Source: Olavius algarvensis associated proteobacterium Delta 3 | Lineage (GTDB): Bacteria > Desulfobacterota > Desulfobacteria > Desulfobacterales > CAFBRK01 | DNA length: 64,000 nt | Reading direction: 5' to 3' | Assembly (NCBI GenBank): GCA_903231505.1 | Contig: CAFBRK010000155.1 | Location: 1-64,000 of the forward strand | Shown here: positions 17,102 through 25,480 of the stretch, in pieces | How the letters are laid out: the number at the start of each line of letters is the position of its first letter | How positions within the stretch are numbered: position 1 is the first letter of the stretch | The notes under the pieces: model-generated | Seen by the model: only the letters and a program-made list of their open reading frames with translations | The model's database searches: none | What the model was told of the DNA's origin: nothing | Translations under genes and position numbers: made by a program

Positions 17102-17973
17102 TAGGCTAACCCTTTGCTTTTCAACAGCGATATCGGATCGATCAGATGATGGTTCAAACCCAGTTGTTTGGCCGGCAACCCGAAGGCCAGTCCCATGAGC
17201 TGGGTAAAGTAAATGATCGGAATCGCCATATCCGTATCTTCCGCCTTGCCGATTTCTTCCTGGCGCATGTCCAGATTGGCCTGACAGAGCTGGCAGGCCA
17301 CCACCAGGGCGTCGGCCTCTTTGAATTTGGCTTCACGCATGATCCGCCGTGTTAACTCGACCACGGTGTCGGTTTTACTCAATGACAAACCAGCCCCGCA
17401 GCATTCGGTTTTAAAATCCCAGTCCAGAACTTCGGCCCCCAAGGCCTGCAGCACTTCGTCCATGGACACCGGATATTCGCCGTCATCGTAGTGGGTGACA
17501 CCGCTCGGTTTGACTAAGTAGCAGCCATAGTAAGTCAGCAGACGCAACCCGCTGAGCGGCTGAACGACCTTTTCCCGAATGCTCTCCAGCCCGATGTCAT
17601 AGCGCAGGAAACCGAGCAGGTTCTGGATGTCCAGTTGACCGGCAATCTCGGCCTGAATCACGTTCTGAACGGTTGTCTTAAGATCCTGATCGGCCTGGAT
17701 TTCTTCCTGGGCGCTGAGAAGTCGCCGAAAACAGAAGGGACAAGGGATGACCACCTTGTCGACCGACTGGCCTTCAATATGGACCAGATTCTGTGCCGAT
17801 AGCGCCGTGGACAATAGCCCGTCCATTTTAAGTGCCGGCGAAGAGCCGCAGCAGCACCACTGGGGGACTTCTTCCAACTCCACACCCAGGCTGCGACAGA
17901 CCTGCTGGGCCGACGTATCATATGGCTTTGCGGTTACTTCCAATGAGCAACCGGGATAATAGCTAACTTTCAT
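17101..17973 (-). CDS. hdrB: Heterodisulfide reductase subunit B (HdrB)
   Basis: A 290-aa HdrB with both CCG-domain cysteine sets that bind the two non-cubane [4Fe-4S] clusters where disulfides are cleaved in methanogens: C9, C41-C42, C78 and C81 (PGCS, CCCGSS, PCPFC), and C151, C191-C192, C227 and C230 (YYGC, ECCGAG, ACQLC). All ligands are present, so an Hdr-type active site should form; the natural disulfide or other acceptor in a sulfate reducer is not known from the sequence. It overlaps hdrC by 11 bp and abuts hdrA. Confidence 0.94.
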   Translation of the reverse strand: MKVSYYPGCSLEVTAKPYDTSAQQVCRSLGVELEEVPQWCCCGSSPALKMDGLLSTALSAQNLVHIEGQSVDKVVIPCPFCFRRLLSAQEEIQADQDLKTTVQNVIQAEIAGQLDIQNLLGFLRYDIGLESIREKVVQPLSGLRLLTYYGCYLVKPSGVTHYDDGEYPVSMDEVLQALGAEVLDWDFKTECCGAGLSLSKTDTVVELTRRIMREAKFKEADALVVACQLCQANLDMRQEEIGKAEDTDMAIPIIYFTQLMGLAFGLPAKQLGLNHHLIDPISLLKSKGLA

Positions 17974-18553
17974 GAGCCTTTTCTCCCTGCTTTAATTGCT
18001 CGACGCGGGTGAATATGTCCGCCACACGGGGATCTTTGGCGCCGCCCTTGATGAAATGAACCGGCGATATGGCCCCTTTGAGCATCAGTTGCAGCCCCTT
18101 TTTGGCATCTTTAAACGGCTGAAAACTCCTCATGTTAAATTGCATGACCGTTTTCAGCTCCTGCACGCGACCGTATTTTCGGACCGATTTCAGGAACAGC
18201 TCTTCAAAGCGGTGGATGGCAGGTTCGCAGGGCGCCACAGCGGCTTCTTCGGCCATTTCGCACAGTGCTGTCGCCACCTGGTACATGTTAATTTCAACCG
18301 GGCACCGGTTGGCGCAGGTCCCGCAACTGACACAGTACCACCAGGTGGGGTCCTCCAGGGCGGCATCCTGCATGTTGTGAAGAATGCGCGCAATCAGTTG
18401 CCGGGGGCCGCCCACTGTCTGTGAGCTGATCGGGCAGGAACCGGTACACTTCCCACACTGAAGACACTCCAGCAGATTCTGCCCGCTTTTTTCGATGACT
18501 TCTTCTAGAAAACGTCTTTCTTCCGGATGTCCTTTTAATCGGTGCATATTCAT
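17963..18553 (-). CDS. hdrC: Heterodisulfide reductase subunit C (HdrC)
   Basis: A 196-aa iron-sulfur protein with two [4Fe-4S] motifs: C30-C33-C36-C40 (CLQCGKCTGSCP) and C74-C77-C80-C84 (CVSCGTCANRCP). This is the standard HdrC layout that passes electrons from HdrA to the HdrB site. The C-terminal ~100 residues are helical with basic patches and no further cysteine motif. It is the third gene of the operon, 3 bp after the upstream ferredoxin gene and overlapping hdrB. Confidence 0.92.
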   Translation of the reverse strand: MNMHRLKGHPEERRFLEEVIEKSGQNLLECLQCGKCTGSCPISSQTVGGPRQLIARILHNMQDAALEDPTWWYCVSCGTCANRCPVEINMYQVATALCEMAEEAAVAPCEPAIHRFEELFLKSVRKYGRVQELKTVMQFNMRSFQPFKDAKKGLQLMLKGAISPVHFIKGGAKDPRVADIFTRVEQLKQGEKAHES

Positions 18554-18556
18554 TTC

Positions 18557-19075
18557 CTATCGGACGGCGAGCGTCCGGACGATGGTGAGGGCTTCCCGGG
18601 TCCGCAGATCGTTGACCACCCGCATGGGAGTTCCGAAACTGAGGCAGCCGCTCGGGCACTTCAGCGCGCAGGACGGCCAAAGTCCCTGATCCACGCGGTC
18701 TCTGCAGCCGTCACATTTTGCAATTTTACCCGTTGCCGGATTCAACTCCGGCACGCCGAAAGGGCAGGCCACGGCACAGGTCTGGCAGCCGATGCAAAGC
18801 TCAGGATCCGAAAAAACGATCCCATCGGGCCGTTTTTGCATGGCACCCGTGGGACAGGCGGCCACGCAGGCGGCCCGGTCGCAGTGATAGCAGGTGACCG
18901 TTTCATAACGCATGGCAAGACCGTTGTCGGTCTGGAGCGGACCGATCTGGATCACTTTGACCGGCCGGGGTCCGGCCGGCAGCTCATGTTCCAGTTTGCA
19001 GGCCACTTCACAGCTTTGGCAGCCCATGCACCGGGAAGATTCGATCATCAAGGCATTAATTCGCTTGTTGCTCAT
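18557..19075 (-). CDS. Four-[4Fe-4S] ferredoxin subunit of the molybdopterin oxidoreductase
   Basis: A 172-aa polyferredoxin of the DmsB/HycB/FdhB type with four cysteine groups: CMGCQSCEVAC, CYHCDRAACVAAC, CIGCQTCAVAC and CDGCRDRVDQGLWPSCALKC. It follows the molybdopterin subunit with an ATGA overlap, so the two are a translationally coupled pair. It probably carries electrons between that subunit and HdrA/HdrC. It is similar in plan to, but distinct from, the ferredoxin that precedes AOR at the other end of the operon. Confidence 0.88.
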   Translation of the reverse strand: MSNKRINALMIESSRCMGCQSCEVACKLEHELPAGPRPVKVIQIGPLQTDNGLAMRYETVTCYHCDRAACVAACPTGAMQKRPDGIVFSDPELCIGCQTCAVACPFGVPELNPATGKIAKCDGCRDRVDQGLWPSCALKCPSGCLSFGTPMRVVNDLRTREALTIVRTLAVR

Positions 19076-21069
19076 GGGGTATTCTCTTTTAATAGATTCA
19101 AGGCCTCATCGGCGGATTGCCCTTTTTTAAGGAGTAACACGTGATCCCCTTCCAGCCGCCGTGGCGACCAGACCATTCGCCGGTCGACCATGCGGCTGAT
19201 CCAGGCGCGTCCCTCGAGACAACCCTTGGGTGAGTTGACAACGACGGCATCGCCGTTTTCGATGCCCAGCACGCCGGCGGTATCCGGATGGATCTGGATG
19301 GCGTCGACATCTTCCAGTTCCGCGGTCCAGGGCCACCAGTTGCCGGCATCGCCGCCGCGGGTGACGATCCGGGTGGACTGAAAATAGAGGGGATATTCAC
19401 CGTCATCGATGTCTGAGTCTTCCGCGGTGGGCAGCTCCGGCGCGTCAACCGGTTTGATTCGGCCGTTTTGGGTGTAAAACTGAGGTGTCTCGCCGGCTTC
19501 CGGAAACTCGGTCTTGTCCGTCCAGAAAAACAGGTCTTGGTTGTCGCGCAGCTGCGACAGATCGCAGGAAGCGGTTTGGGGGTCTCTTTTCAGCAGCCAG
19601 CGGTAAAATTCAAATCGATCGGCTCGCCCGTCTTTTCGGATCCAGGGAAAAAATTCATCCCAGCCAAGTCGTTGGGCCAGTCCGGCCCAGAAGCCGAGAC
19701 CGGAGTGGCTGGCATCCGCGGGTGGCAGAATTCTCGGGGCCCATTGCAGGGCGCGGTCGATGCTCCAGCACAGGCCGTCTCGTTCGGCCCAGGCAGCCGC
19801 CGAAAATACCATGTGGGCCTGTTGGCAGGTCTCGTTCGGAAACGCCCCGAAATGGACGATGAGCTCCATCTTTGGAGACTGCCGCCGTACCGGCAGGAAA
19901 AAATCATCCAGACAATTGCCGGAACCGATCAACCCTTGGAACAAGAGCTCTTCGTTGGATCCACTTCTATTCTGGTACGGAAAAGGGGCCAGTCGGGGGG
20001 AAAAATTTTCGGGCGGCGGTTCCTCGATGTCGGTATCGGGGTGAACCCTCGGCAGGCCCGCATCCATTGGATACCAGCCGCCCCCGGGATGGCCGATCCA
20101 GCCCATGGCGGCCGCCAGGGTACGCCAGATTCCGAAATCCGGCGAATGCGCCAGCCGTTTTCCGGTGATGACCGTGACCGGATGTTTGCTGGATATAAAC
20201 CGGCTGATGTTAAGGACATCTTCCCTGGTGACATGCGTATGATTCTCGACACCGTCCCAGACCATTCGGTCGAAAGATGCCTGCCAGTTATCCGCTTGCT
20301 CAAAGCCGGCTTCGATGGCATCCTTGTGTTCGAGGCCTTCATCAAGCAGTTGTTTCAGAAGGTACAGGCCAAGCAGATTACCACTTCCCGGCCGGATGGG
20401 AACCGCCAGGTCGGCTTTGGACATGGAGGCGGTGTATCGCGAGTCCGCCACAATGAGCTTGGCACCGTTGCCCTGGGCCTTGAGCACCCGGCCGAATGCC
20501 ACCGGATGGGTGACCGCAAGGTCCGCGTCGACCAACAACAGGCAGCGACTTTCGATCCATTCAGAGCTCGGTGAAACAGGCAGTTCTTGTGCCAACCGGG
20601 TGGCTTGTTCCGTTTCCTCCCAGGGATGATACACATGCGGGGTTCCCCACAGGCGGGCAAAGCGTCGGGCTCCCAGATAGAAATCGAGGCCGGCTTCCGG
20701 ATCGCAACCGATGATCAACGACTCTGCGCCGTGCTTGTCCTTAAGCCTCCGCAAACGTTCAGCCAATTGATCCAACGCCTGTTCCCAGCTTGTTGCAGAT
20801 TCAAAACCGCGCGTGAGCGTATTCCGATAGGCCGGAATTGTAATGCGCTGGGAATGGGCCAGACCCTGCACGAACGCCGAGCCTTTGGGACACAGGCGCC
20901 CTTTCGAGATGGGGTGATCCTCGCGACCCTGCAGATCCACAATGCCTTCATCTTTTACATACGCGGTCAGACCGCAGCCGACGGTGCACTCCTGGCAGAC
21001 GGTCGCCACCTGGCGATCAAAGTCCTGGCGTGTGCCGGAAACCCGCTTGAACGGTTCGTATTGGACCAT
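19072..21069 (-). CDS. Molybdopterin oxidoreductase (FdhA/NarB-like) with atypical active site
   Basis: A ~665-aa member of the DMSO reductase superfamily. The N-terminal [4Fe-4S] ligands are present: C25, C28, C32 and C60 (CQECTVGCG, GRLCPKG). Pterin-binding segments follow, such as LIVADSRYTASMSKADL and RPGSGNLLGLYLLKQL, with a C-terminal molybdopterin-dinucleotide domain (DAIQIHPDTAGVLGIENGD). Where formate dehydrogenases carry Cys or Sec as metal ligand (sRxC/U-H), this protein reads GTPHVYHPWEETEQATRL, with no Cys, Sec (TGA) or obvious Ser/Asp, so catalysis may be altered or lost. I place the start at ATG 21069 because AAAGGAG precedes it; the frame extends to 21126 without such a site. 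It is the first gene of the operon. FdhD nearby would fit cofactor sulfuration. Confidence 0.85.
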   Translation of the reverse strand: MVQYEPFKRVSGTRQDFDRQVATVCQECTVGCGLTAYVKDEGIVDLQGREDHPISKGRLCPKGSAFVQGLAHSQRITIPAYRNTLTRGFESATSWEQALDQLAERLRRLKDKHGAESLIIGCDPEAGLDFYLGARRFARLWGTPHVYHPWEETEQATRLAQELPVSPSSEWIESRCLLLVDADLAVTHPVAFGRVLKAQGNGAKLIVADSRYTASMSKADLAVPIRPGSGNLLGLYLLKQLLDEGLEHKDAIEAGFEQADNWQASFDRMVWDGVENHTHVTREDVLNISRFISSKHPVTVITGKRLAHSPDFGIWRTLAAAMGWIGHPGGGWYPMDAGLPRVHPDTDIEEPPPENFSPRLAPFPYQNRSGSNEELLFQGLIGSGNCLDDFFLPVRRQSPKMELIVHFGAFPNETCQQAHMVFSAAAWAERDGLCWSIDRALQWAPRILPPADASHSGLGFWAGLAQRLGWDEFFPWIRKDGRADRFEFYRWLLKRDPQTASCDLSQLRDNQDLFFWTDKTEFPEAGETPQFYTQNGRIKPVDAPELPTAEDSDIDDGEYPLYFQSTRIVTRGGDAGNWWPWTAELEDVDAIQIHPDTAGVLGIENGDAVVVNSPKGCLEGRAWISRMVDRRMVWSPRRLEGDHVLLLKKGQSADEALNLLKENTP

Positions 21070-21623
21070 TTGGGCTCCTTTAAATAATAAACTCAAAAAC
21101 AGAGTTCGACTAGAAACTCCATTCATTAGGCAAAATGTATGCCCGGTGAATAGAGAAGAGGAAAATCGTCAATCGAGAGGAACCGTGAGAAAGGCGGAGC
21201 TGTAATAGCTCAACTCCGCCTGCAAGTCAAAGACTGCTCAAGGGAAGGCATTTATTTTTTAGCACTGGTCTCAACTCATTGAGATCAATACCAAAAATTT
21301 AAGGGCGATTTTACCTCTGGTACGAGCGCTTGATAACGCTATTAATTGAGGATAGACTCATTTCTGTCAAGGCCTACTGCAGTATCAGATACCGGGTCTC
21401 TCTACAAACCGGCTCACCGGCAGCGGTGGATTGGGACAAATTGCCCCGCTATTCCTCTCTTTGGGGTAAATTTGTATCTGAAATTATTAAATATATTGTA
21501 AAATGGGGCCGGGTGTTCCGTTCTGCAACATCAACTTCGGAGACTTCATCGCATCACCTCATGTCGTCATTCCATTCCTAAAAACACCGTTTACCCGGTT
21601 CCACCTTCAAGGAGGAGACTGGC
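21070..21623. other. Regulatory and intergenic region upstream of the Hdr/AOR operon
   Basis: Contains the operon's promoter region on the minus strand (no confident -35/-10 seen), the inverted repeat at 21192-21221, and on the plus strand the leader of the small ORF at 21624. A frame at 21330-21581 has no protein-like features and is not accepted. Confidence 0.4.
21192..21221. promoter_or_regulatory. Inverted repeat upstream of the ten-gene operon
   Basis: Perfect 8-bp arms AGGCGGAG (21192-21199) and CTCCGCCT (21214-21221) with a 14-base spacer that itself holds GAGCT/AGCTC. It sits ~125-150 bp upstream of the first start codon of the operon. It could be an operator, a 5' leader hairpin, or the end of an unrelated transcript; no T-tract is present. 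Confidence 0.35.
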
Positions 21624-21788
21624 ATGACCAAGACAGCCATCCGAATGACCAGCGAGCAGAGTATCCTGGATTTCTATGAGGCTTTTTCGAATTGCCATGC
21701 AGAATCCCTGGTGAACCGCCTGCGTGCCTACGCCACCCCGGAGGCTTTGGCCCGCCTTGACAGCCTGGCGGATTTAACGGCGACCTGA
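21624..21788 (+). CDS. Small hypothetical protein (54 aa) with strong RBS
   Basis: A short ORF encoding 54 residues, beginning MTKTAIRMTSEQSILDFYEA and ending DSLADLTAT. It is preceded by AAGGAGGAGACTGGC, one of the best ribosome-binding sites in the window. The translation is leucine/alanine-rich and predicted helical, with no cysteine motif or membrane segment. It overlaps the last ~60 bp of the FMN-binding ORF on the other strand, which is itself truncated. No family is recognised. It may be a genuine microprotein or the intact 5' end of a broken gene. Confidence 0.5.
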   Translation: MTKTAIRMTSEQSILDFYEAFSNCHAESLVNRLRAYATPEALARLDSLADLTAT

Positions 21789-22204
21789 ACCATCGAAGCT
21801 GTACACCCGACGCGCAACAGATTCGTTACGAAACCCATCTCCGCTTCACGGCAAAGAGGTTTGACATGCTCACGTATGTCCTTTTCCCGCTGGGTGAAGT
21901 CTTCTCGTGAGATGTATTGACGGTTGCCGGCACAATCAGCAAATGCCAGGGTCTTGGGATCGAGGACTTTTACGAAGCCCTTCGGCCCGCCGCGATATTG
22001 AATGTAGGGACGACCTTTTCGGCTTGCTGTACAGAAGTAAAAAAAAACTCGCTGGGCCAGAAAACTTGCCAGGGATTCGTCTACGGTATCTTTCCAACCC
22101 TCACCCCGCTCGATATTTTCATAAATCTTGCGCGACCCCCGTTGGCGTTGCGCCTGCTTCACTGCCTCTGTAAAGGCGATATCGCTGACCGGCTTGTTTG
22201 ACAT
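21728..22204 (-). pseudogene. Pyridoxamine 5'-phosphate oxidase-like FMN-binding protein, C-terminally altered
   Basis: The first ~98 residues match the N-terminal half of a split-barrel flavin protein: FTEAVKQAQRQRGSRKIYE, LAQRVFFYFCTASRKGRPYIQYRGG (in two stretches) and VLDPKTLAFADCAGNRQYIS. The family normally continues with a GNL..DDRVALFLMDY strand set. Here the sequence changes at once to REDFTQREKDIREHVKPLC, with no recognisable barrel, and ends at 158 aa. The second half therefore seems replaced or lost by rearrangement near 21,905. The ATG has a GAGGAA site. It follows lpdA on the same strand after 80 bp. Function is doubtful. Confidence 0.55.
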
Positions 22205-22284
22205 GTTTCCTCATGGATGACTAGTCATCATCGTCATCATCGATATCATTGTCTTCGAGGTTATAGAACAGATGTTACCAGAAC

Positions 22285-23709
22285 CTATCGTTTCCGTTTC
22301 GGCCGGTAGATGTGGGTGGAGGTGCCATGAACCGCATCGGCCGCCTCCATGATGGTTTCGGAAAGGGTGGGGTGGGGATGGATCGTTAACCCAAGATCAA
22401 CTGCTTTGGCCCCCATTTCTATCGCCAACACACCTTCTGCAATCATCTCCCCGGCACCCGGTCCGACGATTCCGACGCCAAGGACGGTATCGGTTTCCGG
22501 CTCAACGATGACCTTGGTCAGCCCTTCACTACGGCCCAATGTGGCCGCCCGTCCGGAGGCCCCCCATGGGAACCGACTTACTTGAACGGTCTTGCCCTGT
22601 GCTTTGGCTTCAGTTTCGCTCAGACCGGCCCATGCGATTTCCGGATCGGTAAACACCACTGCGGGAATCGCCGACGGCTCGTAAATCACGTCCCGACCGG
22701 CAATAACTTCAGCGGCAACCCGGCCTTCGTGGGTGGCTTTGTGGGCCAGCATGGGCTCGCCGGCCACGTCGCCGATGGCTAAGATGTGCTTCTCAGACGT
22801 TCTCCGCTGGTTATCTATCTGGATGAATCCCTGTTCATTTATTTTAATGGCCGTATGCTCCAGCCCCAGATCTTCAGAGTTTGGTCGTCTTCCCACCGAA
22901 GACAGAATCCGTTCGAACACACGGGTTTCCGGATCTTTCCCGTCGCTCTGGAAAACGACTTTCAGTCCGTTTTTCTGAGGTTGGACCTCTTTTACGGTGG
23001 TATTGAGCAAGATCGCTTCGAGGCTCTCATCGAGCCTCTTCTTAAGAATCCGCACGAGGTCGCGATCCACGCCGGGCAGAAGGCCTGCGGTCATTTCCAC
23101 GATAGTGACTTTTGAGCCGAGGGCCGCATACACCGATCCAAGTTCCGCTCCGATGTACCCGCCCCCGACAACCAGGAGATTCTTCGGAATGCTTTCCAGC
23201 TCAAGGGCACCTGTGGAATTGATCAACCGGTTCGACGCCGCATCGAGGGGGGGAATAGTTATCGGCCGTGAGCCGGTGGCAATGATGGCGTTTTCAAAAG
23301 CCAGTGTATACGTCTCGCCGTCGACGGGTGTTACCTCCAGCGTGCGTGAATCACTAAAAACCGCCCTGGCACGAAGATGGCTAATTTTGCGCTGTTTGAC
23401 CAGCTGCCCCAGGCCGCCGGTCAGTTTCGATACGATACTGTTTTTCCATTCGCGAAGCTTGTCATGATCCACCTTAAGGCCGGATACGCTCAGGCCCCAC
23501 TCGCCGGCGTCTTTGATATCGGTGAGCACCTGTGCGGCGTGCAGCAGGGCCTTGGAGGGAATACAGCCCCTGTAGAGACACACCCCGCCCGGGTTTGCCT
23601 CCGGATCGATCAACGACACGTCCATGCCGAGATCGGCGGCCAGAAACGCGGCGGCATATCCGCCCGGCCCCGCCCCGATGACGGCTACTTGGGTTGATTT
23701 ATCGGGCAT
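22285..23709 (-). CDS. lpdA: Dihydrolipoyl dehydrogenase (E3)
   Basis: A 474-aa FAD-dependent disulfide oxidoreductase that reoxidises the lipoyl arms of E2 and makes NADH. Seen: FAD motif VIGAGPGGYAAAFLAADLG, redox disulfide C44/C49 in GGVCLYRGCIPSKAL, NAD motif LLVVGGGYIGAELGSVYAALG, ILAIGDVAGEPMLAHKATHEG, and the catalytic HPTLSE dyad (H446/E451). All active-site residues are present. AGGAG precedes the ATG. It is the third enzyme of the pyruvate dehydrogenase set, separated from aceF by a 332-bp gap filled with a palindromic element. Confidence 0.95.
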   Translation of the reverse strand: MPDKSTQVAVIGAGPGGYAAAFLAADLGMDVSLIDPEANPGGVCLYRGCIPSKALLHAAQVLTDIKDAGEWGLSVSGLKVDHDKLREWKNSIVSKLTGGLGQLVKQRKISHLRARAVFSDSRTLEVTPVDGETYTLAFENAIIATGSRPITIPPLDAASNRLINSTGALELESIPKNLLVVGGGYIGAELGSVYAALGSKVTIVEMTAGLLPGVDRDLVRILKKRLDESLEAILLNTTVKEVQPQKNGLKVVFQSDGKDPETRVFERILSSVGRRPNSEDLGLEHTAIKINEQGFIQIDNQRRTSEKHILAIGDVAGEPMLAHKATHEGRVAAEVIAGRDVIYEPSAIPAVVFTDPEIAWAGLSETEAKAQGKTVQVSRFPWGASGRAATLGRSEGLTKVIVEPETDTVLGVGIVGPGAGEMIAEGVLAIEMGAKAVDLGLTIHPHPTLSETIMEAADAVHGTSTHIYRPKRKR

Positions 23710-23738
23710 TTTCTCTCCTTTTTTTTAATTTTGATCCT

Positions 23739-23990
23739 ACCACAGAGACACAGAGAGCACAGAGGATTTATATTGGTTCACAAATCGGGAGATTCCGATT
23801 TGTGAAACGCACCCAGCCCTTCGGACAATGAGGATTACTCGGTTAGGCCAGTTTGCCAATTGGTATTAACAAGTTAAATTCAGTCATTTTCAGACAACGT
23901 CTGATGGAATATTTTTCATTTTCGGTATCTCCCGAAAATGAAAAAAAAGCTTTCCTCCGTGTCCTCCGTGTCCTCTGTGTCTCTGTGGTG
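23739..23990. repeat. Nested palindromic element in the aceF-lpdA gap
   Basis: Outer arms of the CACAGAGACACAGAG type face each other: 23739-23765 forward, and 23954-23990 in reverse complement with extra CCTCCGTGT units. Inside are a perfect 12-bp hairpin, TTCACAAATCGG/CCGATTTGTGAA (23777-23788 and 23795-23806), and a perfect 14-bp hairpin, TTTTTCATTTTCGG/CCGAAAATGAAAAA (23912-23925 and 23932-23945). The whole could be a MITE-like insertion. The hairpins may tune lpdA expression relative to aceF or act as an attenuator. Confidence 0.65.
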
Positions 23991-24041
23991 AAGAGACAAT
24001 ATTCAAAACCTCTTGAAGATTTCTGTTGTTGAAACGCCGAA

Positions 24042-25373
24042 CTAAAGCATCATGGTAAAGGGCTGTTCCAGGCTGTCGCATATCCAGCGCATGAAGCGGG
24101 CGGCATCGGCCCCGTCGATCATGCGATGGTCATAGGAGAGAGACAGCGGCAGCAGGGTCCTCGGTTCAAAATTTCCGTCTCTCATCACCGGCTCGACGGA
24201 AGACCGGCTGATGCCAAGGATCGCCACCTGGGGCCATAGGACCACCGGCGTGAAATTGGTGCCGCCGATGCCGCCCTGATTGGACAGGGTGAAGGTCCCG
24301 CCCTCCAACTCATCGGGTTTGACTTTACGGGTGCGCGCTCGCTCGGCGAGCTTCGCGATTTCCGCAGCGATATCCCAAATTCCCTTTTCATCCGCGTTTC
24401 GGAGCACCGGCACGAGCAGGCCGTTATCCGTATCTACCGCGATGCCGATGTGGCGATAGTGCTTGTAGATCAGCTGACGGTTGGTCACATCGATGCTGGC
24501 ATTGAACCGGGGAAACTGCTTGAGTGCTTCGGCACAGACTTTGGTTAAAATAGCGGTGACGGTCAGCTTGACGCCTTTTGATGCGGCCTTCTTGGCGTTG
24601 TTTCCGATAAACTCCTGCAGGTGGGTAATGTCCGCCCGATCGAATTGTGTGACGTGGGGGACGGTATGCCAGTATGTTGTCACGCTTTCGGCGACGACCC
24701 TGCGGACCGTGGGAAGTTCGACGGACTCAATATCACCCCAGCGACTGAAGTCCGGCAGAGGCGGTTCTACGCCCGGTGACACGGCTCTATCGCTACCGGT
24801 GGTCGTCGCCTTGCGGACATGGGCCTTGACATCGGACTCGGTAATCCGACCGCGCGGACCGCTGCCGGTCACTGAAACCAGATCCACCCCCAGTTCACGC
24901 GCCAGACGTCGAATGGACGGCGACGCGGGGACCACGGGTCCCGGCTCGGGTGCCGCCGGTTTCTCTTCCTTGGTTTTGGATGGTGTTTCATCTTTAGGCG
25001 TTTTTACTGCGGCCTCTTGTTTAACATCCACAGGTTCCGGTCGTTTTTCTTCAGCATCGACTTCGACTGGTACGGCCTTGCCAGCGGTTTCTTGCTCACC
25101 GGTCTCTGCTGCCGCGTCTTCTTCCGAAACTTCTGCCTCGGTATCAATTCTGGCGATCACGTCGCCGACATTTTTTTCTTCTCCTTCTTCTGCGAGTAGC
25201 TCGGCGACCTTACCCTTGACAGTTGACGGGATCTCGACGACCGCCTTTTCCGTCTCCAGCTCGATCAGGATGTCGTCGACATCAACCAGGTCGCCCGCTT
25301 GTACAAGGACACTGACCACTTTGCCGGATTCGACATTCTCGCTGATCTCCGGAATCTTGATTTCTACAATCAT
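24042..25373 (-). CDS. aceF: Pyruvate dehydrogenase E2, dihydrolipoamide acetyltransferase
   Basis: A 443-aa E2. Residues 1-75 are a single lipoyl domain with the lipoylated lysine K43 in ELETEKAVVEIPS. Then comes a long Glu/Pro/Ala/Lys-rich linker (~80-150), an E1/E3-binding domain (SIRRLARELGVDLVSVTGSG, ITESDVKAHV), and the acetyltransferase domain ending in SYDHRMIDGADAARFM with the H416xxxD420G catalytic motif. One lipoyl domain is fewer than the three of E. coli AceF but common elsewhere. AAGGAAATGAT precedes the ATG. It is transcribed after aceE with a ~107-bp gap that holds another remnant of the CACCACGGAGG-type repeat. Confidence 0.94.
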   Translation of the reverse strand: MIVEIKIPEISENVESGKVVSVLVQAGDLVDVDDILIELETEKAVVEIPSTVKGKVAELLAEEGEEKNVGDVIARIDTEAEVSEEDAAAETGEQETAGKAVPVEVDAEEKRPEPVDVKQEAAVKTPKDETPSKTKEEKPAAPEPGPVVPASPSIRRLARELGVDLVSVTGSGPRGRITESDVKAHVRKATTTGSDRAVSPGVEPPLPDFSRWGDIESVELPTVRRVVAESVTTYWHTVPHVTQFDRADITHLQEFIGNNAKKAASKGVKLTVTAILTKVCAEALKQFPRFNASIDVTNRQLIYKHYRHIGIAVDTDNGLLVPVLRNADEKGIWDIAAEIAKLAERARTRKVKPDELEGGTFTLSNQGGIGGTNFTPVVLWPQVAILGISRSSVEPVMRDGNFEPRTLLPLSLSYDHRMIDGADAARFMRWICDSLEQPFTMML

Positions 25374-25480
25374 ATCATTTCCTTAAAAAAAATTTGCACC
25401 ACGGAGGCACCCGCCGTCGCTGAAGCTAGGGCGGGCAGGCAGAGGACACAAAGGGAAAATTTCACGTGGTGATGAGACTT

